Source: Bacillus suaedaesalsae (lineage in GTDB: Bacteria > Bacillota > Bacilli > Bacillales > SA4). Taken from it: DNA of 64,000 nt. Shown here in pieces: positions 43,701 through 51,467 of the stretch; the stretch's first letter is position 1; each line of letters begins with the position of its first letter. Where the stretch lies: the NCBI RefSeq assembly GCF_016890225.1, contig NZ_JAFELM010000018.1, forward strand, positions 1 to 64,000. Reading direction: 5' to 3'. The notes beneath the pieces are model-generated. The model was given only the letters and a program-made list of their open reading frames with translations. It was not told the origin of the DNA and ran no database searches. The translations under genes were made by a program, and so were the position numbers.

Positions 43701-43803
43701 TAGGTAGCTTCATATAACTAACGATTCCCATTACTAATACAAATAGGGAAAGGATGGTTACGGCAGCTTTGTTTTTAAACGACCATTTTGTGAACCATGA
43801 CAT
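40771..43803 (-). CDS. RND-family multidrug/lipopeptide exporter, SwrC-like
   Basis: 1010 aa with 12 helices in the AcrB layout: one helix, a 300-residue periplasmic-type loop, six helices, and a repeat of the same. The transmembrane proton-relay Asp lie in GGVAVAVGRLVDDSIVVIEN near residue 395. The short B. subtilis relative SwrC (YerP) exports surfactin and resists similar lipopeptides. No membrane-fusion or outer protein is adjacent, as usual in Firmicutes. Upstream AAGGAGAG serves the ATG. No regulator is adjacent. Confidence 0.92.
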   Translation of the reverse strand: MSWFTKWSFKNKAAVTILSLFVLVMGIVSYMKLPMEFLPEADQPFITVVVVGQGMDSDSMEKQVTTPIEKSLSSLDGKRNILSTTGDGFTKIDIHLEPKTDIKEAKQSVSDAINTLTLPPTVMKPNIVQLNTSMIPLSYVAVSFDDGVTPSNLKFAEEEVVPYFKDIKGVADIQTFGSVPSYVSVTLNEEKMNEKQIPLQNVMNVLQGQNLTTSIGETTIDGKNSNLKVIGDVSNIDQLKNIQVAPSITLADISSLEVKKPEGNMTRVNGKDGLLLIVTKDGNSNAVAISHEVQAQVKAVNKEFDNVETNIILSTADMVETSVQSMMKEVLLGALFATIVIMVFLRNLKSTLITIVSIPLSLGFTLFLLSKSGVTLNILTLGGVAVAVGRLVDDSIVVIENIFRKSQKEKLTVSLVIEATKEVGSAITSSTLTTVAVFLPMGLLNGSLQEFLLPFALTITYSLLASLLVALTVVPLMSAGLLKNAKLKEHKPSVRFSNFLTWSLNHKWIVILVALFMFAGSIGMYVALPKGAIDNGNADFVDVTLTYPNETPLSEVREGTLKLEKAILEQNGIKYTYTQLGNTEDSTKYGNVTSSTQSYVMTILEEDTDVDAFIKTMEAKKGEYGEGELNASAGTLMGGYQTSITIDVLGEDLEQLANVADNVKNEIKNIKGIESVSTNQEEKKSVYNIVVDPSESKAETVAQQMAVMLNPTPIGAITIEEQPAKVIVEPLMNPKSETEINDIPIMTEKGIVLVSNVAKLEKEEKPTSVFHKDGEQYIRVTAIVDPSELSIIAGEINKEIFGEMPGGKNAMDLPKYVEVIVGGASVDQASDFNALFMTMLASIGIVFLIMVITFKTVRAPIAILCSLPLAAIGAILGLLISGITVDITAMLGALMLIGIVVTNAIVLLDRVKQNELSMIIRDALVEAATTRMRPILMTAVATICAMLPLLFKEAESGNLVSASLAIVVIGGLSVATLLTLVVIPVVYELLYFKKSKKQRKKSNTDSALSA

Positions 43804-44066
43804 TTTTACTATCTCTCCTTAATTAAATGATTTGACGTACTCTTTGACGAACATAAATCGAAAAACCCTTCAAAAATTGTAATTATTACCTAAAATTGTT
43901 AAATTAGTAGTGCGCAAACCTTATAATAAGAAAAAATTACCATTTAAAATAGAGACTTAAGTCCTATTTCTTTTGTATCATTTAAAGTCTTATTTTTCAG
44001 AATAGATATTTAAAACAAAGGAAGTACGCTACAATGTACATATAAAGGGCAAATAGGGGGAACAGC

Positions 44067-45305
44067 ATGACGACAGAATTTCAGAGAAACTTAGAAAAAT
44101 ACGCAAACCTTATTGTGAAATTTGGTGTTAATGTACAGAAGGGACAAGGATTGTTAATTCGTTCTACCATTGAAGCGGGAAACTTTGTACGTGAGATGAC
44201 GAAGGTTGCCTATGAAGCAGGCGCAAGTGAAGTTGTCGTTGAGTGGGAAGATGAACAAATTACTTATCTAAGATACAAAAACGGAGCAGAAGAAGTATTT
44301 ACGAATTTTCCAAAATGGAAAGTAGATTCAGTTCTTCACTACTATGAAAACAACTATGCACTAGTTTATGTAGATGCAACAGATCCCGACCTATTAAAAG
44401 ACATTGATCCAGATAGAATTTCAACATGGGCAAAAACGAGAGGCACAGCACTCAGGCCGACTTCTAAATACATAGATTCGCATAAGATTAGCTGGAACAT
44501 TGCTGCAGTACCAACAAAAAAATGGGCAGATAAAGTATTTCCAAATCTGATAGAAGAAGAAAGAGAAACGGCACTATGGGACTTAATATTCAAAGCATGT
44601 CGAATCGATGGATTTGAGGATCCAATTGCGGAGTGGAATACTCATGTTGATAATCTACAAGCACGCGTGGATTATTTAAATGAGAAAAACTATAAAAAGC
44701 TTCATTATAAAAACAAAAATACAAACCTTACTATTGAGTTACCAGAAGGTCATATTTGGATGGGAGGAAGTAGTAAAAACGAAAAGGGTGTCATGTTTAC
44801 GGCGAACCTTCCCACTGAAGAAGTATGGACAGTGCCTTACAAGTACGGTGTAAATGGTACTGTTAGTAATTCGAAGCCGTTTGTGTATAATGGCAATGAA
44901 ATCGATGATTTTACTCTCGAGTTTAAAGACGGAAAGATTGTTAATGTAAGGGCAGGTAAGGGTGAGGAGCTACTAAAAGGTTTAGTACACACAGAAGAAA
45001 ATTCTATGTACTTAGGAGAAGTTGCACTAGTAGACAATACCTCCATTATTTCACAAATGAATGTATTATTCTTCAATACACTTTTTGATGAAAATGCTTC
45101 CTGTCATCTAGCTATTGGTAATGCCTATTCGAGCAACTTTAAAGACGGAGAAGCAATGGATAAAGAGGAACTCGAAAAGCACGGTATTAATCAAAGTATC
45201 GTTCACGAAGATTTCATGATTGGTACAGATGACTTATCTATTAAAGCAGAAAATGCTGACGGTAAATTAGAAACGATTATGCAAGATGGTAGATGGACCA
45301 TATAA
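44067..45305 (+). CDS. M29-family aminopeptidase
   Basis: 412 aa, matching the AmpS / aminopeptidase T family of thermophilic and Bacillus M29 metalloenzymes. The N-terminal domain opens MTTEFQRNLEKYANLIVKFG. The C-terminal metal site region includes LPEGHIWMGGSSKNEKGVMF, NLPTEEVWTVPYKYGVNGTV (Glu ligand), ENSMYLGEVALVDNTS (Glu), and NASCHLAIGNAYSS (His), ending with HEDFMIGTDDLSI. It removes N-terminal residues from peptides in the cytoplasm using two metal ions. GGGGG lies before the ATG, and a strong terminator follows. Confidence 0.94.
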   Translation: MTTEFQRNLEKYANLIVKFGVNVQKGQGLLIRSTIEAGNFVREMTKVAYEAGASEVVVEWEDEQITYLRYKNGAEEVFTNFPKWKVDSVLHYYENNYALVYVDATDPDLLKDIDPDRISTWAKTRGTALRPTSKYIDSHKISWNIAAVPTKKWADKVFPNLIEEERETALWDLIFKACRIDGFEDPIAEWNTHVDNLQARVDYLNEKNYKKLHYKNKNTNLTIELPEGHIWMGGSSKNEKGVMFTANLPTEEVWTVPYKYGVNGTVSNSKPFVYNGNEIDDFTLEFKDGKIVNVRAGKGEELLKGLVHTEENSMYLGEVALVDNTSIISQMNVLFFNTLFDENASCHLAIGNAYSSNFKDGEAMDKEELEKHGINQSIVHEDFMIGTDDLSIKAENADGKLETIMQDGRWTI

Positions 45306-45308
45306 AAT

Positions 45309-45352
45309 GAAAAAAGGCGCTGATCTCTTCAATAGAAGTCAGCGCCTTTTTT
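45309..45352. terminator. Bidirectional terminator
   Basis: AAAAGGCGCTGA pairs with TCAGCGCCTTTT; it sits between the convergent peptidase and permease genes. Confidence 0.9.
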
Positions 45353-45354
45353 GC

Positions 45355-46653
45355 TCAGTGTGGCAAGAATGCCAGTTGATAAAAGAATAAGACAGCGAAA
45401 ATATAAACAAGTGGGTGAACTTCACGCCATTTTCCTTTTGCAACTTTTAAAATTGGATAGCTAATGAATCCAAGTGCAATACCTGTAGCGATACTTGATG
45501 TTAATGGCATGCTTAAAATGATTAAAAATGCTGGGAATGCTTCATCCAGCTCATTCCATTTAATGTGGGTGATGCTTCCTATCATTAAGCTACCAACAAT
45601 AATTAATGCTGGTGCAGTGATAGCCGAAATTCCTGAAACAGCTCCAACAAGAGGGCCGAAAAAGGCAGCAAGAATAAATAAAATCGAAACAGTTAATGTC
45701 GTCAATCCCGTTCTTCCTCCAGCTGCAACACCTGATGAGGATTCAATGTATGCACTTGTTGGACTTGTTCCGAAAACAGCACCAACTGAAGTTGCAACAG
45801 AATCAGCTAGTAGAGCTTGTCTAGCGCGAGGTAGTTTTTTTCCTTTCATTAGGCCAGCTTGTTGCGCTACTCCCACCATTGTTCCAGTTGTATCAAAAAT
45901 GGTTACAAGTAAAAAAGAGAACACTACGGCATATAGCCCGTATTGAATGACATCACCGGTAGCAGTTAATGGGTTCATTACAATAATGTCAGGTATCGCA
46001 GGTTTTGCCATTAAACCATCTTTAAATTTTAAAAGATCGCTAAAATAAGCAATAATCCCTGTAATAATCATTCCAATAAACAAAGCTCCATTAACATTAA
46101 GAGCCATTAGTATAATCGTAATCGCTAATCCAATAAGAGCAAGTAATGCTTGAGGTGAGTGTAAATCACCCAGTGTAACAAGGTTTGATGGATGAGCCGT
46201 AATAATTCCTGTTAAACGTAGTCCAATAAACGCAATAAACAGGCCAATACCGGCAGTAATTCCGTGTTTAAGATTATCAGGAATTGCTTCTATCAATTTT
46301 TCACGGAATGGAGTTAACGAAAGAATAACAAATAAAAGTCCGGCAATTAATACAGCTGAAAACGCAATTTCATATGTGATGTTTGGATTAGTTCCAACTA
46401 CTGAATAAGCAAAATATGCATTCAATCCCATTCCAGGTGCAATGGCAATTGGATAATTTGCAAATAGAGCCATCCAGAGTGTACCGACAACTGTTGCAAT
46501 AATTGTTGCGATAAATACTTGATCAAAAGGCACACCTGCATCTGACAAAATAATAGGATTTACGATGACGATATACACCATCGTTAAGAACGTTGTAATT
46601 CCAGCCATTACTTCAGTTTTGACTGTAGTTTGATTTTCTCTAAGTTTAAACAT
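45355..46653 (-). CDS. NCS2-family purine permease (AzgA-type)
   Basis: 432 aa with about 12-13 helices. It matches the AzgA-like adenine/guanine/hypoxanthine branch (B. subtilis PbuG/PbuO): TEVMAGITTFLTMVYIVIVN at the start, IAPGMGLNAYFAYSVVG near 72, and ALLADSVATSVGAVFGTSPTSAYIESSSGV near 280-310. The proton-coupled transporter imports purine bases. No purine riboswitch is visible upstream, in contrast to B. subtilis pbuG. GGAGGGTG lies before the ATG. Confidence 0.93.
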   Translation of the reverse strand: MFKLRENQTTVKTEVMAGITTFLTMVYIVIVNPIILSDAGVPFDQVFIATIIATVVGTLWMALFANYPIAIAPGMGLNAYFAYSVVGTNPNITYEIAFSAVLIAGLLFVILSLTPFREKLIEAIPDNLKHGITAGIGLFIAFIGLRLTGIITAHPSNLVTLGDLHSPQALLALIGLAITIILMALNVNGALFIGMIITGIIAYFSDLLKFKDGLMAKPAIPDIIVMNPLTATGDVIQYGLYAVVFSFLLVTIFDTTGTMVGVAQQAGLMKGKKLPRARQALLADSVATSVGAVFGTSPTSAYIESSSGVAAGGRTGLTTLTVSILFILAAFFGPLVGAVSGISAITAPALIIVGSLMIGSITHIKWNELDEAFPAFLIILSMPLTSSIATGIALGFISYPILKVAKGKWREVHPLVYIFAVLFFYQLAFLPH

Positions 46654-46773
46654 AACACCCTCCTATAAAACACGAACATTTATAAACACAATTACTATAT
46701 TATTCGTTTTTATTCAGTTTATCAAGAGTTGTTTCATATAAAATTAATTTAATTTGAAAATTTGTATTAAATC

Positions 46774-46803
46774 TTAGACAAATTTAATATTATAGAATAT
46801 AAT
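46774..46803 (+). promoter_or_regulatory. Sigma-A promoter of the riboswitch leader
   Basis: TTAGAC and a perfect TATAAT are spaced by 18 bp, about 20 bp before the riboswitch. Confidence 0.6.
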
Positions 46804-46825
46804 GGTAGTAACAATAAAATAGCAA

Positions 46826-46960
46826 CGGAACGAAGGGGAGTAGCTTAACTTTAAAGTCGTCATGACGTGATAGTATCTATCACCGGCTTTATCGGACAAC
46901 GGACGTTGTTGGCAAGACCTTTATCATGCAAAATGGTAAAGGTCTCTCTCTTTTTTTAAG
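46826..46960 (+). promoter_or_regulatory. yybP-ykoY manganese riboswitch
   Basis: The leader contains the characteristic GAAGGGGAGTAGCTT entry, a P1.1-type stem, the ATCGGACAAC region and the closing GGCAAGACCTTT that competes with a terminator. This class senses Mn(II) and turns on expression of TerC/YkoY-type exporters when manganese is high, by preventing the terminator at 46915. The downstream gene is a TerC-family membrane protein, as expected. Confidence 0.85.
46915..46957 (+). terminator. Riboswitch expression-platform terminator
   Basis: AGACCTTTATCAT pairs with ATGGTAAAGGTCT (one mismatch) and is followed by CTCTCTTTTTTT. Confidence 0.85.
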
Positions 46961-46990
46961 AGCCTTTACCTTATGGTAAAGGCTTTTCTT
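46961..46990 (+). terminator. Second, tandem terminator-like hairpin
   Basis: AGCCTTTACC pairs with GGTAAAGGCT around TTAT, followed by TTTCTT. Its arms repeat the core CCTTTACC/GGTAAAGG of the preceding riboswitch terminator, so the two hairpins can also pair with each other. Confidence 0.65.
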
Positions 46991-47083
46991 ATTGTATGCC
47001 AATCAGAATCAGTTAAACAAGGAGGGATAATAGAAGCTCTTCGTGATAATATTCTAGGTTTAAAGTAAAAGGAGGGAAAATAG

Positions 47084-47764
47084 ATGGAACTATTTTCAGC
47101 AGAGTTTTTCTCGGCATTACTAGCAATCGTGATGATTGATCTTGTATTAGCAGGTGATAATGCAATTGTTATAGGTCTTGCAGCACGTAATTTACCGAAA
47201 TCAATGCAAAAGAAAGTAATACTTTGGGGGACAGTTGGAGCAATTGCCGTTCGTACTCTTGCAACACTAGTAGTAGTTTGGTTATTAAAAATTCCAGGAC
47301 TATTAGTAGTGGGTGGTATTTTATTATTATGGGTTGCCTATAAATTGCTAATTGATGACAAAGGACATGATGTTGAAGCAGGATCAAACTTTTGGGCTGC
47401 TATTCGCACAATTATTATTGCAGATGCACTTATGGGATTAGATAATGTTTTAGCCGTTGCAGGGGCCGCTCACGGTAGCTTCTTACTAGTAGTTCTAGGT
47501 TTAATTATTTCCATTCCAATTGTGGTTTGGGGAAGTACCATTATCTTAAAGTTTGTAGAAAGATTTCCGATTATTATTACAATCGGGGCAGCTGTACTTG
47601 CATGGACTGCCTCAAAGATGATTGTAAAAGAACCGTTTTTAGCTGACTTTTTCGCAAATCCATTCATAAAATATGGGTTTGAATTACTTGTAGTAGCACT
47701 CATTGTTGGTATTGGTACGTACATGAAATCGAAAGCGAAAGAACCTGAAAAACAAGCTGCATAA
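47084..47764 (+). CDS. TerC-family manganese exporter, YjbE/YkoY type
   Basis: 226 aa with seven hydrophobic helices. Metal-site motifs of the TerC family are present: IDLVLAGDNAIVIGLAAR near residues 19-36, and DALMGLDNVLAVAGAAHGS near 113-131, each with a conserved Asp and Asn in a helix. The family exports Mn(II) and in Bacillus helps metallate exoenzymes. The riboswitch upstream fits this. AAAGGAGGG precedes the ATG. The nearby gene end leads into a mobile-DNA scar. Confidence 0.92.
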   Translation: MELFSAEFFSALLAIVMIDLVLAGDNAIVIGLAARNLPKSMQKKVILWGTVGAIAVRTLATLVVVWLLKIPGLLVVGGILLLWVAYKLLIDDKGHDVEAGSNFWAAIRTIIIADALMGLDNVLAVAGAAHGSFLLVVLGLIISIPIVVWGSTIILKFVERFPIIITIGAAVLAWTASKMIVKEPFLADFFANPFIKYGFELLVVALIVGIGTYMKSKAKEPEKQAA

Positions 47765-47904
47765 AATGGTGTGATAAAACACGAGACTTGAAAAAGAGGC
47801 TGGGACATAACTAAATAAATGATCCTTAAAGGCGAATAATATCTAAATTATTCTACCTATTAAATAGTATACTTTTTTCGTATACTATATTATTTATTAA
47901 TCAG

Positions 47905-48085
47905 TTCAGCTGGAGGAACAAGTTCGTTCCATTGCGCTGCAGACACTCGCCGGATACCGCGGGGAGGAAGCTGATGGTTATTTTCACTATCGTGAAAAAA
48001 CCTACCTCCTCGCTACGCCTGCGGGTTCTCAGCCTTTCCTCTACTTCCCGCAGGAGTCGAGTGTCTTCCGCTCCATTCCACTAGT
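47905..48085. repeat. GC-rich palindromic unit, copy 1
   Basis: In reverse orientation it reads GGAGCGGAAGACACTCGACT, CCTGCGGGAA, then GCGAGGAGG and CCCCGCGG...CGAGTGTC. Copy 2 at 49128-49250 shares the blocks GGAGCGGAA, CACTCGACTCCTGCGGGA and CCCCGCGG. An internal TTTTCACTATCGTGAAAA hairpin splits this copy. Confidence 0.6.
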
Positions 48086-48137
48086 TTTTTTAAAATAGTA
48101 TGCAAAATCAAACAAATTTATTGAAAGCAACAAATAA

Positions 48138-48184
48138 AGACCCGAACTATTAGGTGAAAGATACTGCCTAATAGTTCGGGTTTA
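48138..48184 (+). terminator. Terminator hairpin inside the MITE-like element
   Basis: ACCCGAACTATTAGG pairs with CCTAATAGTTCGGGT around a 12-nt loop. It could block read-through from either side. Confidence 0.8.
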
Positions 48185-48231
48185 TCATTGGCTGAAATAC
48201 TTATGTCTCAGCCTCTTTCAGATTGTAGACA

Positions 48232-48271
48232 AAAGGCCACTCGAAAGGGATTTTCGAGTGGCCTTTTGATA
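48232..48271. terminator. Terminator hairpin at the IS remnant edge
   Basis: AAAAGGCCACTCGAAA pairs with TTTCGAGTGGCCTTTT. It follows a copy of the TGTAGACAAA string also found at 35270 and 49288. Confidence 0.85.
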
Positions 48272-48283
48272 TTATGTATTATT

Positions 48284-49048
48284 TAATTGTTTCCAGACCT
48301 CTCCGCGGACTGTTTTTATACCATTTCTGGACTTTTCCATGCAAAAGTAAGCATCGCTTGCATGGACAATTTTTTTAGACCTCTTAAAATTGTCCAACGC
48401 ATACCATGCTTCTCTTTTGCATCTGCGAATACTCTTTTAATTGTTTTTTTCTCCGTGCATATAGTTTATCCAGTGGAAAAGGTGGCTTATCATGGTCTAC
48501 ACGATCTTTATTAATTTCTTGTTGTAGTCGCTCTTGGTAAGCTCGAGTTTCTTTTCGTACAACTTTCTTTTCAAACTTCCGCTTATTAGCACTAGCTTTT
48601 TACGTGTGTTGAATCACTAAAGACATGTTCAGCACAATTTAATTTCTTATGAGCTGCTTCTTTTAAAATTCGATAAAAGATTTGCTCAAATAAGTCTTTA
48701 TTTTTGAAACGTCTTTCATAATTCTTAACGAAGGTGGAGAAGTGAGTGATCTTATCATGAAACACATAACCTAGAAACCACCGATATGCCATATTTGTTT
48801 TTATTTATCAATGGTCTTACCATTGATCGAATACCGAATATGTATTGTATAAATGCCATTTTAATTAAGATAATAGGGTCAATAATGGGGCGACCAACTT
48901 CAGAGTACATATCTTTAACAAGAGGATAGATGAAAGAAAAATCAATTGCCACTTCAAGTTTTCGTACAAGATGATTGGCTGGAACAAGTTCGTCTAAAGC
49001 AATCATTTCAATTTGGTCTCTTTGTATAAAGTTATGTTTCGTTAGCAT
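48284..49048 (-). pseudogene. IS1182-family transposase, deleted and frameshifted
   Basis: The start is intact: ATG at 49048, MLTKHNFIQRDQIEMIALDE, a typical IS1182 opening. After FGIRSM the frame breaks. It resumes as MAYRWFLGYVFHDKITHFST and runs to DSTHVKS, breaks again, then reads ANKRKFEKKVVRKETRAYQE and joins directly to the C-terminal end (LDKLYARRK..., ADAKEKHGMRWTILRGLKKL, SMQAMLTFA). A normal copy is about 450-480 aa. About 200 central residues, including the DDE catalytic core, are missing, and there are at least three frameshifts. It cannot be active. Confidence 0.88.
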
Positions 49049-49127
49049 ATTGTCATCTCAAATGTTATTATCCTTATACTTTAAATGTAGAACATGTTAA
49101 AAACAGTCCTAATTTTAGTAACAGATT

Positions 49128-49250
49128 GTAGCGGAATGGCACTCGACTCCTGCGGGAGCAGTGGGACAGCTGAGACCCCACAGGCGGTAACGCCGAGGAG
49201 GCTTACCGCCCACCCCGCGGAAAGCGAGTGCCATGGAGCGGAAATCACTT
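49128..49250. repeat. GC-rich palindromic unit, copy 2
   Basis: It runs from TAGCGGAATGGCACTCGACT through CCTGCGGGAGCAGTGGGACA, GCTGAGACCCCACAGGCGGT and CCCCGCGGAAAGCGAGTGCC to GGAGCGGAAATCA. The ends GCGGAA...TTCCGC-type blocks and GCACTCG/CGAGTGC pair, so the whole unit can fold into one long hairpin. It is GC-rich against an AT-rich background. Confidence 0.7.
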
Positions 49251-49284
49251 AGTTTTACAGAAAGAATAATAAACAAGAAAAAAA

Positions 49285-49325
49285 GACTGTAGACAACTCG
49301 AAATATTCGAGTTTGTCTACAGTCT
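49285..49325. terminator. Palindromic hairpin, GACTGTAGACAA type
   Basis: GACTGTAGACAA(A)CTCGAA pairs with TTCGAGTTTGTCTACAGTC. It is the same family as the terminator at 35266-35316. Confidence 0.8.
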
Positions 49326-49356
49326 GAAACCTCTATCTTGTAAGATAGAGGTTTTT
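49326..49356 (-). terminator. Terminator of the RlmI-like gene
   Basis: AACCTCTATCTT pairs with AAGATAGAGGTT around GT, next to the stop codon at 49360. Confidence 0.8.
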
Positions 49357-49359
49357 GAA

Positions 49360-50538
49360 TTATCTTGAATGAACTTCATAAATTCCGAATTTTAGGTAGT
49401 CACCTTCATCAGCAGCTAAAAGCTTTGGATGGTCATAGCCTGCGCCGCTCCAGTGGATTTCACGTAATACTTTACGTGCATCTACTGCAGCTTCTTGAAT
49501 CATTTGTTTGAATTGATCTGGCCTAACATGGAATGAACAGCTAGCAGTGATAAAGAAGCCGCCATCTTTGACAAGCTTCAAGCCATTTAAGTTAATATCC
49601 TTATATCCACCTAGTGCTTTTCGTACAGCATGTGCAGACTTTGCGAATGCTGGAGGATCAACGATGACTACATCCCACTCTTTTCCTTCTTGAACTGCTT
49701 CACGTAAATAATCAAAGGCATTGGCCACTACATATTCCACATTGTTAAAGCCATTTAGTTCAGCATTACGTTTTGCTGTATCAATAGCATGATCAGAAAT
49801 ATCAACTGCGGTAACATGCTTTGCACCGTACGTGCAGCCATTCAACATAAATGAGCCTGTATGTGTAAAGCAATCTAATAATGTCGTGTTAGAATCAATT
49901 AATGGTTGAATAGCTGCACGATTTTCACGTTGGTCGAAAAAGAAGCCTGTTTTTTGACCATCTTGAATATCTACAATATATTTCACACCATTTTCTTCAA
50001 TTACAACATCTGTAGGGGCCTCTCCATACCAAAACCCTTTTTCCTGCTCTAGACCTTCAAGTTCACGTACATATACGTCATTACGTAAGTAGATTGCCTT
50101 TGGGTTAAATACTTCTAATAGTCCTTTCAAAATCCACTCTTTACGAACTTCCATACCAAGTGACATAATTTGAACAACTAACACATCTTCATATTTATCG
50201 ACTACAAGACCTGGTAGAAAATCAGCTTCTCCATAAATTGCTCGACAGGAGTTCACGCTAGGAATCATGCGTTTACGCAGTTCCCAAGCTTTACGAATTT
50301 TATCTATGAAAAATGCCTCATTAATCTCGTCTTGTGTGTAGCTTAAAATTCTTACAATCATTTGAGAACGTGGATTTATGTACCCTCTTGCTAAGAAGTG
50401 CATTTGATGATTGTATACATCAACGAAATCTCCAGGTTCGAAGTCTCCTTCAATGTGTGCTACTTCACTTTTGTATATCCAAGGATGTCCTTGTTCTAAC
50501 CTTTTTTTACGATTTCTTTCTAATATTACTTTAGCCAT
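49360..50538 (-). CDS. RlmI-like class I rRNA methyltransferase
   Basis: 392 aa. An N-terminal PUA domain (about 1-75: NRKKRLEQGHPWIYKSEVAH) is followed by a central RlmI domain and a Rossmann methyltransferase domain with the motif LLDCFTHTGSFMLNGCTYGA near 220 and the catalytic-type VDPPAFAKSA near 290. This is the order of RlmI, which makes 5-methylcytosine in 23S rRNA (position 1962 in E. coli); B. subtilis YwbD is the usual Firmicute relative. The catalytic Cys is in TASCSFHVRPDQF near 345. Single gene. Confidence 0.9.
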   Translation of the reverse strand: MAKVILERNRKKRLEQGHPWIYKSEVAHIEGDFEPGDFVDVYNHQMHFLARGYINPRSQMIVRILSYTQDEINEAFFIDKIRKAWELRKRMIPSVNSCRAIYGEADFLPGLVVDKYEDVLVVQIMSLGMEVRKEWILKGLLEVFNPKAIYLRNDVYVRELEGLEQEKGFWYGEAPTDVVIEENGVKYIVDIQDGQKTGFFFDQRENRAAIQPLIDSNTTLLDCFTHTGSFMLNGCTYGAKHVTAVDISDHAIDTAKRNAELNGFNNVEYVVANAFDYLREAVQEGKEWDVVIVDPPAFAKSAHAVRKALGGYKDINLNGLKLVKDGGFFITASCSFHVRPDQFKQMIQEAAVDARKVLREIHWSGAGYDHPKLLAADEGDYLKFGIYEVHSR

Positions 50539-50764
50539 GTTTCATCACTCCGTTCATTTCATTCGACTTCCATCATACCGAAAAGAAAAGCGAAACGCTA
50601 GTTTTACTAAAGACTTTGTTAGACAATGATTTTATTTACTGTTAAAGGTGCTGCTTTTCAGCGGTGTTTCTTGGGAAATGGGTCCTGCCAGCTGCTCCCA
50701 GTCAAGAACCTTCCTTAGTCCAGGAACAACATAGATTTTTAACATAGCCTAACCAAAAAGAGAA

Positions 50765-50792
50765 AAAGACTCCCGGTAAGGAGAGTCCGTCA
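50765..50792 (-). terminator. Terminator of the CotF-like gene
   Basis: On the minus strand GACTCTCC pairs with CGGGAGTC, followed by TTTTTCTC. Confidence 0.75.
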
Positions 50793-50798
50793 ATCATT

Positions 50799-51467
50799 CT
50801 ACTGAAGCATAGTATTAGTTAATGTGGAATAGCTATTTAACATTTGGTTTGTATCTTGTGTTGCAAGCTGAGGAACTTGATAATATCCCTTTTTATTTTG
50901 GTAAAGAGAGAGCTCATAAGCCATCTCAATCATGTTTGGAACACTATCTGCTAGAACACGTCGTACCACTGGATTCGTTGTCTCAAGTGATGCATTTGTG
51001 TGAGCACCGGCGTTAGCTTTTATTCCATTTAATAAAATACTGGAAATACATTCATCTGTTAGGTCATTAGGTGTCATCGCCGGCTTCTTCGGTTGACCTG
51101 GTTTTAATCCGTACGTAATGTCGTTTTGCTCTAACATTTTATATTGTGAAGTTGGGTGTGAAGGGTCTTTTCCAGTTGAATATGCTTCAACGAGAATGTT
51201 GTATTGATCTGTAATAAATTGATGCTGACGATTTACAGTAGCTTTTAATTCAGGATCTTGAATTTGAGGACTAAAGGCAACCATGCTGTCTATTAAGCTT
51301 ATCGTTCCGCCAATTACTTCCTTTACGGCAAGTAATTCATGAGCACCGTGATTAAGTGAAGTAGACATGTTCGTTGATTTCTTCATCGTATTTGCTGCAG
51401 TCTGTCCTTGTTGATTGCCCATCATTGTCATTTGCTGACCGTTCATCATTTGTTGTTGCTGCATCAT
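50799..51467 (-). CDS. CotF-family spore coat protein, YhcQ-like
   Basis: 222 aa from the ATG at 51467, where GTGGAGGGA lies upstream; the longer frame from 51506 includes this site. The Met/Gln-rich start MMQQQQMMNGQQMTMM leads to a CotF domain with HGAHELLAVKEVIGGTISLI near 54-73 and RRVLADSVPNMIEMAYELSL near 170-190. B. subtilis YhcQ is a CotF-type protein of similar size and start. The protein should be deposited in the spore coat. The Gln/Met repeat may aid assembly. Confidence 0.88.
   Translation of the reverse strand: MMQQQQMMNGQQMTMMGNQQGQTAANTMKKSTNMSTSLNHGAHELLAVKEVIGGTISLIDSMVAFSPQIQDPELKATVNRQHQFITDQYNILVEAYSTGKDPSHPTSQYKMLEQNDITYGLKPGQPKKPAMTPNDLTDECISSILLNGIKANAGAHTNASLETTNPVVRRVLADSVPNMIEMAYELSLYQNKKGYYQVPQLATQDTNQMLNSYSTLTNTMLQ

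Larger units (their letters stand above)
46654..47083. other. Regulatory intergenic region
   Basis: 430 bp without a gene. The left part is the promoter region of the permease gene on the minus strand. The right part holds a sigma-A promoter and a yybP-ykoY riboswitch for the TerC gene. Confidence 0.7.
47790..48219. mobile_element. MITE-like non-coding element, about 430 bp
   Basis: The left end GAAAAAGAGGCTGGGACATAA and the right end TTATGTCTCAGCCTCTTTC form inverted repeats of about 19 bp with one mismatch and one length difference. Inside are a short AGTATAC/GTATACT hairpin, a GC-rich palindromic unit (about 47905-48085) and a strong terminator hairpin, but no open frame. GAGGCTGGGACATAA-type ends are common on IS1182-like elements in Bacillus. 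A decayed IS1182-type transposase lies next to it. No clear target duplication is seen. Confidence 0.6.

Noticed and set aside
45464-45946. 160-codon plus-strand frame opposite the purine permease
   Set aside because: Antisense shadow of conserved membrane helices; no start signal.
46654-46780. Purine riboswitch for the NCS2 permease
   Set aside because: I looked for the conserved loop sequences of the purine aptamer on the minus strand and found none; the leader is short and AT-rich.
50539-50798. Small gene between the RlmI-like and CotF-like genes
   Set aside because: Frames there are short, lack ribosome sites and show no family-like sequence.
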